Source: Dyadobacter frigoris
GTDB lineage: Bacteria; Bacteroidota; Bacteroidia; Cytophagales; Spirosomataceae
DNA: 64,000 bases
Direction: 5' to 3'
Assembly (NCBI RefSeq): GCF_005280585.1
Contig: NZ_SZVO01000006.1
Location: 408,029-472,028, forward strand
Both the position numbers and the translations under genes were made by a program. Each line of letters begins with the position of its first letter. The stretch's first letter is position 1. Positions 34,665-43,661 of this stretch are shown here, one piece after another. Below the pieces are notes generated by a model, which was given only the letters and a program-made list of their open reading frames with translations, ran no database searches and was not told where the DNA came from.

Positions 34665-34776
34665 CATTCTTATCTGCGAATGTAGTAGTTTTGGTCATTA
34701 TTAAAAACAGAAAGTATTTTTAACACTGGTTTTTCTTAACCTTGCTATCTCACATCTAAACTCTATTTTTTTACAA

Positions 34777-35427
34777 ATGATTAAAGCGGCAATATTTGAC
34801 ATGGACGGATTGCTTATCGATTCAGAACCGATCTGGACGGAAGCAGCCACGGAAGTGATGCAAAAAGTAAACTTCAAACTAACCCACGACCTGAAACTTC
34901 AGACAACCGGCTTGTCTATAAAATTATTTCTTGAATTCTGCTACCGCATACAGCCCTGGAACACACCCAACCGCGCAGAGCTCGAACACGAGATTTTAAC
35001 GATTGCACACAAAAATATTATTGCCAACGCCAAGCCTATGCCTGGTGCGATTGATCTGATCAAAAACCTTCATGCTGAAAAAATAAAACTGGCTGTTGCT
35101 TCTGCTTCTCATATGGAACTCATTGAAGCGGTACTCCGGAGACTTGAAATCATTGATTATTTTGATACCTGGCATTCCGGGGAACTCGAAGAACATACCA
35201 AACCACATCCGGCTGTATACATTTCGACAGCTGCAAAACTGGGCGTTCCGGTTCATGAGTGCATTGCTTTTGAAGATTCTTTCACCGGTCTTCGTTCCGC
35301 CTATGCCGCCAAAATGATAACAATCTGTGTTCCAACAGCAGAAGTATACAACGATCCGAAATTTGATCTTGCCCATTACAAATTGCACTCACTGGAAGAA
35401 TTTGACATTCTGGCCGTAGGAGTTTAA
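34777..35427 (+). CDS. HAD-superfamily sugar-phosphate phosphatase (HxpB-like)
   Basis: A 216-residue HAD hydrolase of subfamily IA with helical cap. The nucleophile motif is DMDGLLIDSEP (Asp8, Asp10), motif II is VASASHMELIE near 108, and the C-terminal motif is AFEDSFTGLRSAYAAKM near 168. The sequence resembles hexitol/2-deoxyglucose-6-phosphate phosphatases. Substrate assignment is tentative because HAD enzymes are promiscuous. It is divergent from thiM with about 280 bases between, holding the riboswitch; it is not obviously part of thiamine metabolism, although HAD phosphatases can act on thiamine phosphate. The histidine kinase gene follows 76 bases later. Confidence 0.88.
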   Translation: MIKAAIFDMDGLLIDSEPIWTEAATEVMQKVNFKLTHDLKLQTTGLSIKLFLEFCYRIQPWNTPNRAELEHEILTIAHKNIIANAKPMPGAIDLIKNLHAEKIKLAVASASHMELIEAVLRRLEIIDYFDTWHSGELEEHTKPHPAVYISTAAKLGVPVHECIAFEDSFTGLRSAYAAKMITICVPTAEVYNDPKFDLAHYKLHSLEEFDILAVGV

Positions 35428-35503
35428 GAATAAATGCGATATTAGCCCGGAAGAAAATTTTTCTTCTTATAGAATTCCTTAGCCATAGAAAAATCAGATT
35501 AGC

Positions 35504-36844
35504 ATGACCGGTCTTCGCCATTTCAGTATTATGATTGCTGTCCGGATAACGGTCATCATTCTTACAGTTATCCTTTTGTTCCGGTTGGTTGAATTTCATA
35601 CCAATGAAGGTCTGATTTATATTCTGGGCTCTATTATTGTTTTTGTCCAGGCTTCTTTACTCTATAATTATGTGACGAAGGTCAACAGAAAGCTGATTTA
35701 TTTCCTGGAATCAGTTCGCTATTCTGACTTTACGATCAATTTCCGGGCGGACAATACCATGGGTACTACGTTCCGCGAACTGAACCAGCAATTCAATGAA
35801 GTGTTGGAGGCATTTCGTCAGGCAAGGGCTGAGAAAGAGGCAAGTTTGCAATATCTGAATACCATTGTTCAGCATATCGGAACAGGCTTAATAACTTTTG
35901 ACGGCACCGGACAGGTTAATATTATTAACAGTGCAGCTTTGCGGATGCTGGGAATTTACCGGCTTCAGCAGCTTAGCGAACTTGAAGACAAACATCCGAG
36001 ATTGTACGAGTTACTGGCCAATCTGAATTCCGGTGTCAGGGAATTGTACCGCACGCCGGCAGATCAACCGCTTGCCTTACAGGGAGCTTCTATTCAAATG
36101 CATGGAAAATGGGTCCGGATCGTGGTTTTACAAAATATTCAGACGGAACTTCAACAGCAGGAAGTGGAATCATGGCAAAACCTTACCCGTGTTTTACGGC
36201 ATGAAATCATGAATTCGATGACACCAATTGTTTCACTGGTTGGGACGATGCGGCTGATTGTAAATGAAGATATTGAACCAAGCACATCCAATCAGGAGGC
36301 TGTAAGTGATTTGAAAGAAGCTTTACAGACGTTGGAAAAACGAAGCAAAGGTATGATGCAGTTTGTAAATGCATACCGCGATTTCACTACGCTGCCAAAA
36401 CCAAATTTTGCCACGTTAGCCGTACAGGAATTGCTCCATGATGTCATGCAGTTATTGCAGACAGACCTCACTGCCGCGGGTGTTTTATGGCAAATCAACA
36501 TTAAACCGGAAACACTTTCGCTCAAAGCAGACAGCGCACAGATTCAACAGGTTTTGATCAATCTGATCAAGAATGCTTCTGAATCTTTCACATCACAAAA
36601 CAGTAGAACGATTTCTATTAATGCATATATTACTGATGGCGTAACCATTATAGAAGTTGAAGACAACGGAGATGGCATTGAACCTGAGGCACTTGACAAT
36701 ATTTTTATTCCATTTTACACAACAAAAAAAACGGGGTCCGGTATTGGCCTAAGCCTTTCCCGCCAGATCTTGCAGCAGCATGGCGGACAATTAAATGTGC
36801 GGTCTGAGGTTGGGAAAGGTACTGTTTTTTCGCTGGTAATATAG
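35504..36844 (+). CDS. Sensor histidine kinase
   Basis: A 446-residue membrane kinase. Two N-terminal helices (about 9-25 and 33-52) are followed by a PAS-like region (about 115-225), an H-box VLRHEIMNSMTP with phospho-acceptor His233, N-box VLINLIKNASESF (about 348), G1 VEDNGDGIEP and G2 TGSGIGLSLSRQILQQHGG near the C-terminus. No receiver domain is attached and no response regulator is adjacent. The NtrC-type regulator at 24565 lacks a kinase, and kinases of this build usually sit beside such regulators in Bacteroidota. The pair was probably split by the roughly 10 kb between them. Confidence 0.93.
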   Translation: MTGLRHFSIMIAVRITVIILTVILLFRLVEFHTNEGLIYILGSIIVFVQASLLYNYVTKVNRKLIYFLESVRYSDFTINFRADNTMGTTFRELNQQFNEVLEAFRQARAEKEASLQYLNTIVQHIGTGLITFDGTGQVNIINSAALRMLGIYRLQQLSELEDKHPRLYELLANLNSGVRELYRTPADQPLALQGASIQMHGKWVRIVVLQNIQTELQQQEVESWQNLTRVLRHEIMNSMTPIVSLVGTMRLIVNEDIEPSTSNQEAVSDLKEALQTLEKRSKGMMQFVNAYRDFTTLPKPNFATLAVQELLHDVMQLLQTDLTAAGVLWQINIKPETLSLKADSAQIQQVLINLIKNASESFTSQNSRTISINAYITDGVTIIEVEDNGDGIEPEALDNIFIPFYTTKKTGSGIGLSLSRQILQQHGGQLNVRSEVGKGTVFSLVI

Positions 36845-36848
36845 TTTT

Positions 36849-37064
36849 TTAGGTTACACGGAGGTTCACAGAGGTAAAAAAAGGGACACAGAGGTTTTGT
36901 TTTAGCAATAATTTTTAGCCCTTAACTTTTTTTCTCTCCAACTGATTTTTATTACCCGTCCGACGGTAGAAAAAACCGTCGGACGGGTGGCTCATGAAAT
37001 AAACTTGGGAACAGTCCACCCATAAAACTCTGTGCCCCCTCTTTTTAACTCCGTGTAACCTAAA
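36849..37064. repeat. Nested palindromic element between convergent genes
   Basis: The left arm (36849-36898, starting TTAGGTTACACGGAGG and containing CACAGAGG) and right arm (37024-37064, ending ACTCCGTGTAACCTAAA) are imperfect inverted repeats of 41-50 bases. They enclose a perfect 14-bp hairpin. The ACACGGAG/CACAGAG wording matches a low-complexity repeat type I recall from several bacterial phyla. The right arm overlaps the stop codon of the DUF1501 gene. Confidence 0.75.
36954..36988. terminator. Bidirectional terminator with 14-bp perfect stem
   Basis: ACCCGTCCGACGGT pairs perfectly with its complement across a 7-base AGAAAAA loop. It sits centrally between the convergent histidine kinase and DUF1501 genes. 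It is very GC-rich compared with its surroundings. Confidence 0.75.
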
Positions 37065-38265
37065 CAAGTCCTCGCAAGCCGGAAAAACCTTTTCCAAGCA
37101 CAGCCTGATCATCCGCATTTAACCAATCCTTCAAAAGAGAAGAATATAAATCCCTGAAATCGAGCGAGTAACGCAGATCACCGCCATCCAGATCTGTCAG
37201 ATTCGGGGCTTCATTATAAACTATGGAACTGCGAGGCGGGCCGCCGATTAGAAACACATTATTAGCAGTTCCATGATCTGTTCCGTTGCTTCCATTTTGT
37301 TTTACCCTCCTGCCAAATTCACTGAAAGTCATGATCATTGTCCGATCCAGTTGTCCTTGTTTTTTCAGATCGTCAACAAAAACACTTACAGCATCGGCAT
37401 ATTGTTTTAATAATTTATCTTGTTGATTTCTTTGTCCCACGTGCGTATCAAACCCCGAAAGCGAAACATAATAAACCTGAGTATCCACACCGGAAACGAT
37501 TAATTCTGTTATGGTTTTCAAACTTTTGCCAAGTTCAGTATCAGGATAATCGCTGTAACTTCCTTTGACCTGACCTTTTTGATATAGATAATCTGCACTG
37601 GATTCTGTATCCGCCAGCGTTTTGTACAAATAACTTACCTGATCATGATCATCGTCAGAATGATGGATTGTTTTGGCAAGATTTCCGGCCATGCCATTTT
37701 TCGTTTGACGATATAATTTTTGCGGATCCAGCATCGCCAGTCCGTTTGCCTTGTTGCCTTTCATAGCCAGACTAAGCGTATCGTCAATTTCCAGCATATG
37801 ATGCGGTTTTATTTCACAGCCTGCACAAGTAGAATCCAGGTAACGGCCAAGCCAGCCTGTATTTAAATATTGATCCGCATTACTTGCCGTTTGCCAGATA
37901 TCCATCGACCGAAAATGGGAGCGATCAGGCTTTGGGTAACCTACATTATTCAAAATCCTGACACGACCGTCATCATAAAGTCTGCGGAGAGGCTCTAATG
38001 CCGGATTTAAACCTATCTCATCGTTTAACGTTAATATTTTTTCTTTTTCAATCGCCAGAACAGGACGCTCACGGTAATAAATATCATTACGATATGGAAT
38101 CACCGTATTCAATCCGTCATTACCACCAGACAACTGGATCACAACCAGAATCTTCCCATTCGGATCGGCTGAAATTCCGGTTTCATGTGCTTTCAAAAAA
38201 TGCGGGATCATCATTGTTCCGGCTGTGGCCAAAACCGAAGTTCTTATAAAATCACGTCTTTTCAT
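37060..38265 (-). CDS. DUF1501 family secreted protein
   Basis: A 401-residue protein with a twin-arginine signal (MKRRDFIRTSVLATAGTMM), suggesting export in folded form. The DUF1501 domain, related to sulfatase/alkaline-phosphatase-fold proteins, covers most of the length, with VVIQLSGGNDGLNTVIPY near 41, SGFDTHVGQRNQQ near 275 and TFSEFGRRVKQNGSNGTDHG near 308. The function of the family is not established. It lies 22 bases after the DUF1800 gene, an arrangement conserved across bacteria, so the two products probably act together. The last codons lie in a repeat arm. Confidence 0.9.
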   Translation of the reverse strand: MKRRDFIRTSVLATAGTMMIPHFLKAHETGISADPNGKILVVIQLSGGNDGLNTVIPYRNDIYYRERPVLAIEKEKILTLNDEIGLNPALEPLRRLYDDGRVRILNNVGYPKPDRSHFRSMDIWQTASNADQYLNTGWLGRYLDSTCAGCEIKPHHMLEIDDTLSLAMKGNKANGLAMLDPQKLYRQTKNGMAGNLAKTIHHSDDDHDQVSYLYKTLADTESSADYLYQKGQVKGSYSDYPDTELGKSLKTITELIVSGVDTQVYYVSLSGFDTHVGQRNQQDKLLKQYADAVSVFVDDLKKQGQLDRTMIMTFSEFGRRVKQNGSNGTDHGTANNVFLIGGPPRSSIVYNEAPNLTDLDGGDLRYSLDFRDLYSSLLKDWLNADDQAVLGKGFSGLRGLV

Positions 38266-38287
38266 TTTGGATTTAATTTTATGAAAA

Positions 38288-39691
38288 TTAACTGATTTGA
38301 TATTCTGGCAGGCCCATAATGGCCAATGTCAGTTTTCGGATGTATTGTGTGCGATCCGGAATAATAGTTTCTTTACCGGTAATTAAAGCCATAACCATTG
38401 GGTCCGGTTTTACGGCCAATAATTCTTCACACAAAAAATCTGGTAATTTCTGATTATCAATTTTTTCAAACCGTTTCGCCCATTGATCCCAATCCACATT
38501 GATTTTGGAATTTTCATCTTTCTTTTTTATCGTTTGATCATTGACATCACCGCTTTCTTTTGCCTTTATTTTTTGCGTCGTTACACCAGCCATTAAATTC
38601 GGCAGCTGCATCCGGAATAATAAGCTGGAACTGTCAATCCAGTTACGTCCTCCCGGCCAGCCTGCAACATTTGGAGGATAAAAGAGAATTTGACCTAAAA
38701 CCTTTTGTATGTATAACACAGGTTCCTTATTGACAAAATCTGCATTCAAAGTGCGCTGAATACCAATCACCAATTCAACAGGCGATTTTATCAACATGTT
38801 TTTCAGAGAATCTTCGTAAAACCATTTGGCAGAAAAAATACTATGCATTAGCTGACTAATGTCATAATCGGATTTGTAAAAATCCTCAGCAAGCTCAGCA
38901 ATTCGTTTTTCGTCAGGAATTTCACTCACGAAATACCGGTAAATCTTGGCAGTTATAAATCTTGCAGTCTGTTTTTGTTCCAAAAGGATTTTGATAATAT
39001 CATCGCCCTGGAAATTACCGTTTTTGCCAAGAAAATTCTTTGTATCGCTGTCATGGGCTTTTTCCCTGAATTCAAATTTCCCTTTGGCATTGAATCCCCA
39101 ACCGGTAAATGCCCTCGCTCCTTCTTTTACATCTTTTTCAGTATAATTTCCTCGCCCAAGTGTAAACAATTCCATGACTTCCCGCGCGAAATTTTCATTC
39201 GGTTTGTTCTTCCTGTTTTGCTGATTATTGAGAAATTGGAGCATAGCAGGCTCCTTTGAAACCGCCGTTAACATTTCACCAAAATTGCCAAGCGCATTTT
39301 TTCTTATCGTGTTGAGATAACTTTGCACAAAAGCCGCATCCTGTACCCGACAAGCAAAGTGGCCGTGCCAGAAAAGCGACATACGCTCACGAAGTGTCGT
39401 TTCACCTTTTGCCATTTTGGACATCCAGGCCAGATTGAGTTCCCGGATTTCTTCCCGGTTTTTCTTCATCTTTTCTTTTTTCATGGCATCCGCATCGGGC
39501 ATCATAGTTCCTTCGCTCATAAGTGGCGGCTCTGTTTCTTTTCTTACCGTTTCAATCGGTGTAAAATTTCCACTTTCATGAAAAAGTTGGTTTAGCGCTT
39601 TTTTGATAGAAATATCTCTATCCGGCAAACCTCCAAAACCTGCTCTTCGATACAAATGCAGTACGTCATTACTTATATTTAAATCTTTCAT
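38288..39691 (-). CDS. DUF1800 family protein
   Basis: About 467 residues from the preferred start MKDLNISNDV; the frame extends 10 codons further upstream without family character. The DUF1800 features are FWHGHFACRVQDAAFVQSYLNTIRKNALGNF near 120-150, NENFAREVMELFTLGRGNYTEKDVKEGARAFTGW near 176-210 and FYPPNVAGWPGGRNWIDSS near 345. Members are large, mainly helical and usually encoded next to DUF1501; their role is unknown. There is no clear signal peptide. It is the first gene of a two-gene operon with the Tat-exported DUF1501 protein. Confidence 0.9.
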   Translation of the reverse strand: MKDLNISNDVLHLYRRAGFGGLPDRDISIKKALNQLFHESGNFTPIETVRKETEPPLMSEGTMMPDADAMKKEKMKKNREEIRELNLAWMSKMAKGETTLRERMSLFWHGHFACRVQDAAFVQSYLNTIRKNALGNFGEMLTAVSKEPAMLQFLNNQQNRKNKPNENFAREVMELFTLGRGNYTEKDVKEGARAFTGWGFNAKGKFEFREKAHDSDTKNFLGKNGNFQGDDIIKILLEQKQTARFITAKIYRYFVSEIPDEKRIAELAEDFYKSDYDISQLMHSIFSAKWFYEDSLKNMLIKSPVELVIGIQRTLNADFVNKEPVLYIQKVLGQILFYPPNVAGWPGGRNWIDSSSLLFRMQLPNLMAGVTTQKIKAKESGDVNDQTIKKKDENSKINVDWDQWAKRFEKIDNQKLPDFLCEELLAVKPDPMVMALITGKETIIPDRTQYIRKLTLAIMGLPEYQIS

Positions 39692-39903
39692 AAGAACGTA
39701 TTTTATTATTGGACTAACCAATTCGCCGAAGGTTTAACTGATTTTAGGTTTACCTTTAAATAATTAACAATCAAATCAATAAGAAATAGCCACGCTTCGT
39801 TTAGAGAATATTATTATATCTTATTAATAAATATTTATATTGATAAGAAGACAGGATTACAACTATTTTTGATATTTATCTGTCCTGATGAAAACGAAGA
39901 GAT

Positions 39904-40326
39904 ATGAGAAAAATATACTATATTTTTTTGGCAGGAATTCTGCTTGGCGCCTGTCAGAAATCGTCTGTTGATAAAAAAGAAGAAGGACTTATTCGTTACA
40001 AGGAAACGGTGCCAATCAATGATGTGCCATCCGCGTCACTTACTTTTTTTGAGGTAACAGATACCCGCTGCCCGGGAATTAATTGTCTTGTTGCGGGTTT
40101 CGTTTTTATAGATATATCGCTCGACGGCGCTACTATGGATGGAAAAATCACAAATCACATAAAAATCTGTGCCGGGTGCGAAGTAGGAATGCCAGACACC
40201 CTGGATTACAAATTTGCAGGTCAGGAATATCGTTTTATTTTGAAATCTGTATTACCGCTTGTGAGGCCTCAGGGAGAGATTAAGAAAACAGATTATGCGA
40301 TTTCTCTGGACATTAAGAAGAAGTAA
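39904..40326 (+). CDS. Cys-rich lipoprotein, paralog 1
   Basis: A 140-residue protein with a lipoprotein signal peptide and lipobox LLGAC (Cys17), so predicted to be anchored to a membrane on the periplasmic side. The mature domain has a beta-rich pattern with FFEVTDTRCPGINCLVAGFV near 46-65 and CAGC near 84-87, giving four Cys. It shares these positions with the next gene (TFTEVADSRCPENVNC and CLYC), so the two arose by tandem duplication. I do not recognise the family. The two genes are 21 bases apart and probably form an operon. Confidence 0.78.
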   Translation: MRKIYYIFLAGILLGACQKSSVDKKEEGLIRYKETVPINDVPSASLTFFEVTDTRCPGINCLVAGFVFIDISLDGATMDGKITNHIKICAGCEVGMPDTLDYKFAGQEYRFILKSVLPLVRPQGEIKKTDYAISLDIKKK

Positions 40327-40347
40327 AACGAAATTTCAACAAATGAT

Positions 40348-40788
40348 ATGATACAATATTCAATTTACTTTCTGGTTTTGCTTATAGGATTTTCGTCTTG
40401 CAAAACGGAAAAAGTTACCTTGCAGGAAGGCACTGTATTATTAAATTATCAGAAACCGCTAACCATTGATGAATCAACAAAAACCGCGGCTACCTTTACA
40501 GAAGTTGCAGATTCACGTTGTCCGGAAAATGTCAATTGTATATGGAGCGGCTCTGTAACGGTTGACCTGTTACTGGATATCCAAAGCCAGAAAACGCAAA
40601 AGGAGCTTAAACTTTGTCTGTATTGCATGGCTGCAAAAGATGGGAGCAAAATTCTCCCAAGTTCAGATGTCGATCTTGGTGGCGAAAAGTACCGGATTGA
40701 ACTACAATCCGTAACGCCATCCCCTAATACGGAAATTCAAAAGAAAAAAGAAGACTACGTTATTTCAATAAAAATTGATAAAATATAA
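40348..40788 (+). CDS. Cys-rich lipoprotein, paralog 2
   Basis: A 146-residue lipoprotein with lipobox GFSSC (Cys18). The core TFTEVADSRCPENVNCIWSG and the later LCLYC motif match the upstream paralog, as does the C-terminal pattern YRIELQSVTP ... KKEDYVISIKI against YRFILKSVLP ... KKTDYAISLDI. The conserved paired Cys suggests disulfides or metal binding in the periplasm. Function unknown. It ends at a hairpin shared with the convergent amino acid permease gene. Confidence 0.78.
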   Translation: MIQYSIYFLVLLIGFSSCKTEKVTLQEGTVLLNYQKPLTIDESTKTAATFTEVADSRCPENVNCIWSGSVTVDLLLDIQSQKTQKELKLCLYCMAAKDGSKILPSSDVDLGGEKYRIELQSVTPSPNTEIQKKKEDYVISIKIDKI

Positions 40789-40795
40789 AACAAAA

Positions 40796-40836
40796 AATGG
40801 AATACCGGACTGAGCAATCAACTCCGATATTCCATT
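40796..40836. terminator. Bidirectional terminator hairpin
   Basis: AATGGAATA pairs with TATTCCATT, continued by CGGA/TCCG after a single mismatch, with a 13-base loop. It lies between the convergent lipoprotein and APC permease genes and has A/T runs on its left flank. Confidence 0.7.
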
Positions 40837-40851
40837 CTATCATTCTCTCAT

Positions 40852-42546
40852 TCAAGCATTTCCTGCCAGCTTGCTCTTCTTATACCCGTAACTAAAATAA
40901 ATCACGAGTCCGATCGCGAGCCAGATTACGAAAATCAGCCAGTTGGATGCGCCAAGTTCCGTCATGAGGTAAAGATTGGTAAGAATTCCTGCTACCGGAA
41001 GTACTGAAAAATTCAGTTTGAAACTTAATATTGAAAGTATAATCCAGGTAATCCAGAAAATTACAGTCAGGAATTTATGCTCAAAAATTTCGGCTACCGT
41101 TAATCCTTTCCATTCAGCAATAATATTTTCTCCATAAAAAGCGAGTCCTGCTACGGCTGCCAGCAAACCAAATCCTACCAAAAACTTGCCATTTAAATAA
41201 GGAACTCTAAATTTCGACTGTTTTGAAATCCCCGAATGATCCAGATAAAGCACGCCGCTGCAAACCAGAATAAAAGCGAAAAATGTACCAACACTGGTTA
41301 AGTCCACAAAGAAATCCATCTTAAAAAATAACGCGGGAATACCTACGACCAATCCCGTTACAATGGTAGCAAAAGATGGCGTGTGAAATTTAGGGTGAAT
41401 TTTAGAGAATTTTTTCCATAATAAACCGTCACGGCTCATCGTCATCCAGATTCTCGGCTGTCCAAGTTGATATACCAAAAGTGCACTTGTAATAGCAATA
41501 ACGGAACTGACAGAAATTAGTCCTGCCATGAAATCCAGACCAATACTTTGGAATACAAAAGCGAGTGGATCGCTGACATTTAATTCCTTATAGTTGACCA
41601 TACCCGTCAGCACCAGCGTGATCAAAACGTACAAAACCGTACAGATCATCAAACAGTAAATCATGGCTTTCGGCATATCACGCTGCGGATCCTTACATTC
41701 TTCTGCGGTTGTAGAAATAGAATCAAAACCAATAAATGCAAAAAACACAGCGGCTACACCACTCAAAACTCCTTTAACCCCGTTAGGCGCAAACGGTGTC
41801 CAGTTCTCCGGTTTCACATAAAAAGCTCCGGCAAAAATCACCAGCAATACCACACCGATTTTAAGAACGACCATAATATTACTGGCCGTCCGTGATTCCT
41901 TTATTCCAATATAAACCAGACTGGTTACCAGAGCCGTAATAAGTCCGGCAGGCAGATCCAGAATGATATGAAAATCTCCGATTGTGGGTGCTGTTTGATA
42001 AGCAAGTGCACCAAGTTTTTCAGCTGCCGACAAAGATCCCATTCCACTGCTTTGCAATTTATGAAATGCGTCAGCAGCCGATCCGGGATCTATTGTGAGA
42101 TAACCCGGAATAACGATCCCGAAACCTTCGAGCATACTTACAAAATATTTTGACCACGAAATGGCCACCACCATGTTGGAAACTGCATATTCCAAAATTA
42201 ACGCCCAGCCGATAATCCAGGCGAAAAGCTCACCAAAAGCGACATAGGCGTAAGTATAGGCACTTCCTGAAACCGGAACGGTACTCGCAAATTGTGCATA
42301 CGACAAGGCTGTAAAAACACAGGCGATGGCTGTAAAAACAAATAAAAGAGATACTGCCGGGCCGCCGTTGTAACTAGCCAGACCGATGGTACTGAAAATC
42401 CCGGCACCAACAATGGCGGCAATACCCAATGATACCAAATCCCTGACGCCGAGTATTTTGGTTAACCCACCATTTTCATTCGCATGAGCATCTTTTAAAA
42501 TCTGTTCAACTGTTTTTTTACGAAATAGTGAAGTATTTTTTTCCAT
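40852..42546 (-). CDS. APC-superfamily amino acid permease (cationic amino acid transporter type)
   Basis: A 564-residue polytopic protein with about 12-14 hydrophobic helices. The APC signature IAAIVGAGIFSTIGLAS near 39-55 forms the unwound substrate helix, and FAFIGFDSISTTAEECKDPQRDMPKAM near 268-294 is the classic TM6-loop motif of the CAT subfamily. Length, with an extended C-terminal helix set, fits CAT-type uniporters or exchangers for basic amino acids. Substrate specificity is inferred from the family only. It stands alone on the minus strand, convergent with the lipoprotein pair. Confidence 0.9.
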   Translation of the reverse strand: MEKNTSLFRKKTVEQILKDAHANENGGLTKILGVRDLVSLGIAAIVGAGIFSTIGLASYNGGPAVSLLFVFTAIACVFTALSYAQFASTVPVSGSAYTYAYVAFGELFAWIIGWALILEYAVSNMVVAISWSKYFVSMLEGFGIVIPGYLTIDPGSAADAFHKLQSSGMGSLSAAEKLGALAYQTAPTIGDFHIILDLPAGLITALVTSLVYIGIKESRTASNIMVVLKIGVVLLVIFAGAFYVKPENWTPFAPNGVKGVLSGVAAVFFAFIGFDSISTTAEECKDPQRDMPKAMIYCLMICTVLYVLITLVLTGMVNYKELNVSDPLAFVFQSIGLDFMAGLISVSSVIAITSALLVYQLGQPRIWMTMSRDGLLWKKFSKIHPKFHTPSFATIVTGLVVGIPALFFKMDFFVDLTSVGTFFAFILVCSGVLYLDHSGISKQSKFRVPYLNGKFLVGFGLLAAVAGLAFYGENIIAEWKGLTVAEIFEHKFLTVIFWITWIILSILSFKLNFSVLPVAGILTNLYLMTELGASNWLIFVIWLAIGLVIYFSYGYKKSKLAGNA

Positions 42547-42795
42547 CCGGGTTTGTGAGATTAACCATTTATTTGATACACAAAAGCGAAAATAAGGATA
42601 TTCCTATATCATCATGTTATAAGGTCAAAATTTGTTGAATTAATCATCCTAATTCCACGGATAATTCTTTGTTTTCAATTTCCTGACAAATTCAATTTTA
42701 TACAACACTGATAAAACCTTCTGACTATTCGGTAAATGGTAATTTAACTTTATATTTACGATTACTTCTTCCTACGCCCCGTTTAAGCAATTGCT

Positions 42796-43581
42796 ATGAA
42801 ATGTGCCCTGAGTTCAACACTTATTTTTTCAATCTTTTTACAAAGTGCGTGGGCACAAAACCTGTTGTCATATACCACGGCGCAGGCACATTCGCACAAT
42901 GACAACCGCCAGCTTAGACCTTTCAATGAAGCCAGCGCACAGCAGTTTGGTTCTGTTGAAACGGATTTGCTGCTAAAAAACGGAATACTTTATTCTGTGA
43001 ATCATATCGAAGACACCACGCCGGAAAGAACTTTCGAAAATCTTTATCTCGGGCCGATGCTGGCGCAGCTGGAAAAAAACAGCGGACAGATTTATTCCCA
43101 AAAAGATATTTCATTTCAGTTTCTGATTGACATAAAAACCAAAGCAGTTGAAACCCTGGATATGCTGGTAAAAGAATTGGAAAAGCATCCGGAAATTATT
43201 TCCCCTTCCAGCAATATCAAAATCGTGGTAAGCGGAAATATTCCGGTGCCCGAATTATTCTTCCAGTATCCTGCTTATATTTCTTTTGACGGAAATCCCG
43301 ACATCGCTTATACGCCTAAACAACTTGAGCGCATCGCTTTAATAAGTCAGCCATTTTCAAAATATACAAGTTGGAACGGCGAAGGCCCTTTGCCAAAAAA
43401 TGATAAAAAACTGATCGCCAAAGTCGTTCAGAAAACCCATGGGCTGAATAAAAAAATCCGTTTCTGGGATACGCCGGACAATATCAATACCTGGAAAACC
43501 ATGATGAGCCTTCAGGTTGATTTTCTGGATACAGGAAAAGTGATACAAATGGGCGATTATTTGAGAACTGCGCCCCGTTGA
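42796..43581 (+). CDS. Secreted PLC-like phosphodiesterase
   Basis: A 261-residue protein with a signal peptide (LIFSIFLQSAWAQ). It has the TIM-barrel N-terminus of the PI-PLC/glycerophosphodiester phosphodiesterase superfamily: AQAHSHNDNRQLRPFNEA near 30 gives the first catalytic His, followed by GSVETDLLLKNGILYSVNH near 52-70 with the Glu, Asp and second His. The C-terminal part includes KIRFWDTPDNINTWKTM near 222-238. Predicted to act on lipid-derived phosphodiesters in the periplasm; the exact substrate is unknown. The ethanolamine permease-like gene starts 80 bases downstream on the same strand, which fits breakdown of phospholipid headgroups. Confidence 0.82.
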   Translation: MKCALSSTLIFSIFLQSAWAQNLLSYTTAQAHSHNDNRQLRPFNEASAQQFGSVETDLLLKNGILYSVNHIEDTTPERTFENLYLGPMLAQLEKNSGQIYSQKDISFQFLIDIKTKAVETLDMLVKELEKHPEIISPSSNIKIVVSGNIPVPELFFQYPAYISFDGNPDIAYTPKQLERIALISQPFSKYTSWNGEGPLPKNDKKLIAKVVQKTHGLNKKIRFWDTPDNINTWKTMMSLQVDFLDTGKVIQMGDYLRTAPR

Positions 43582-43661
43582 TAAAAATAAAATCCTAAAA
43601 TAATAGGCCGATTAAAGAATCTGTCAGTAATAACAAATACTTAACTTAACCCACTCCTTGC

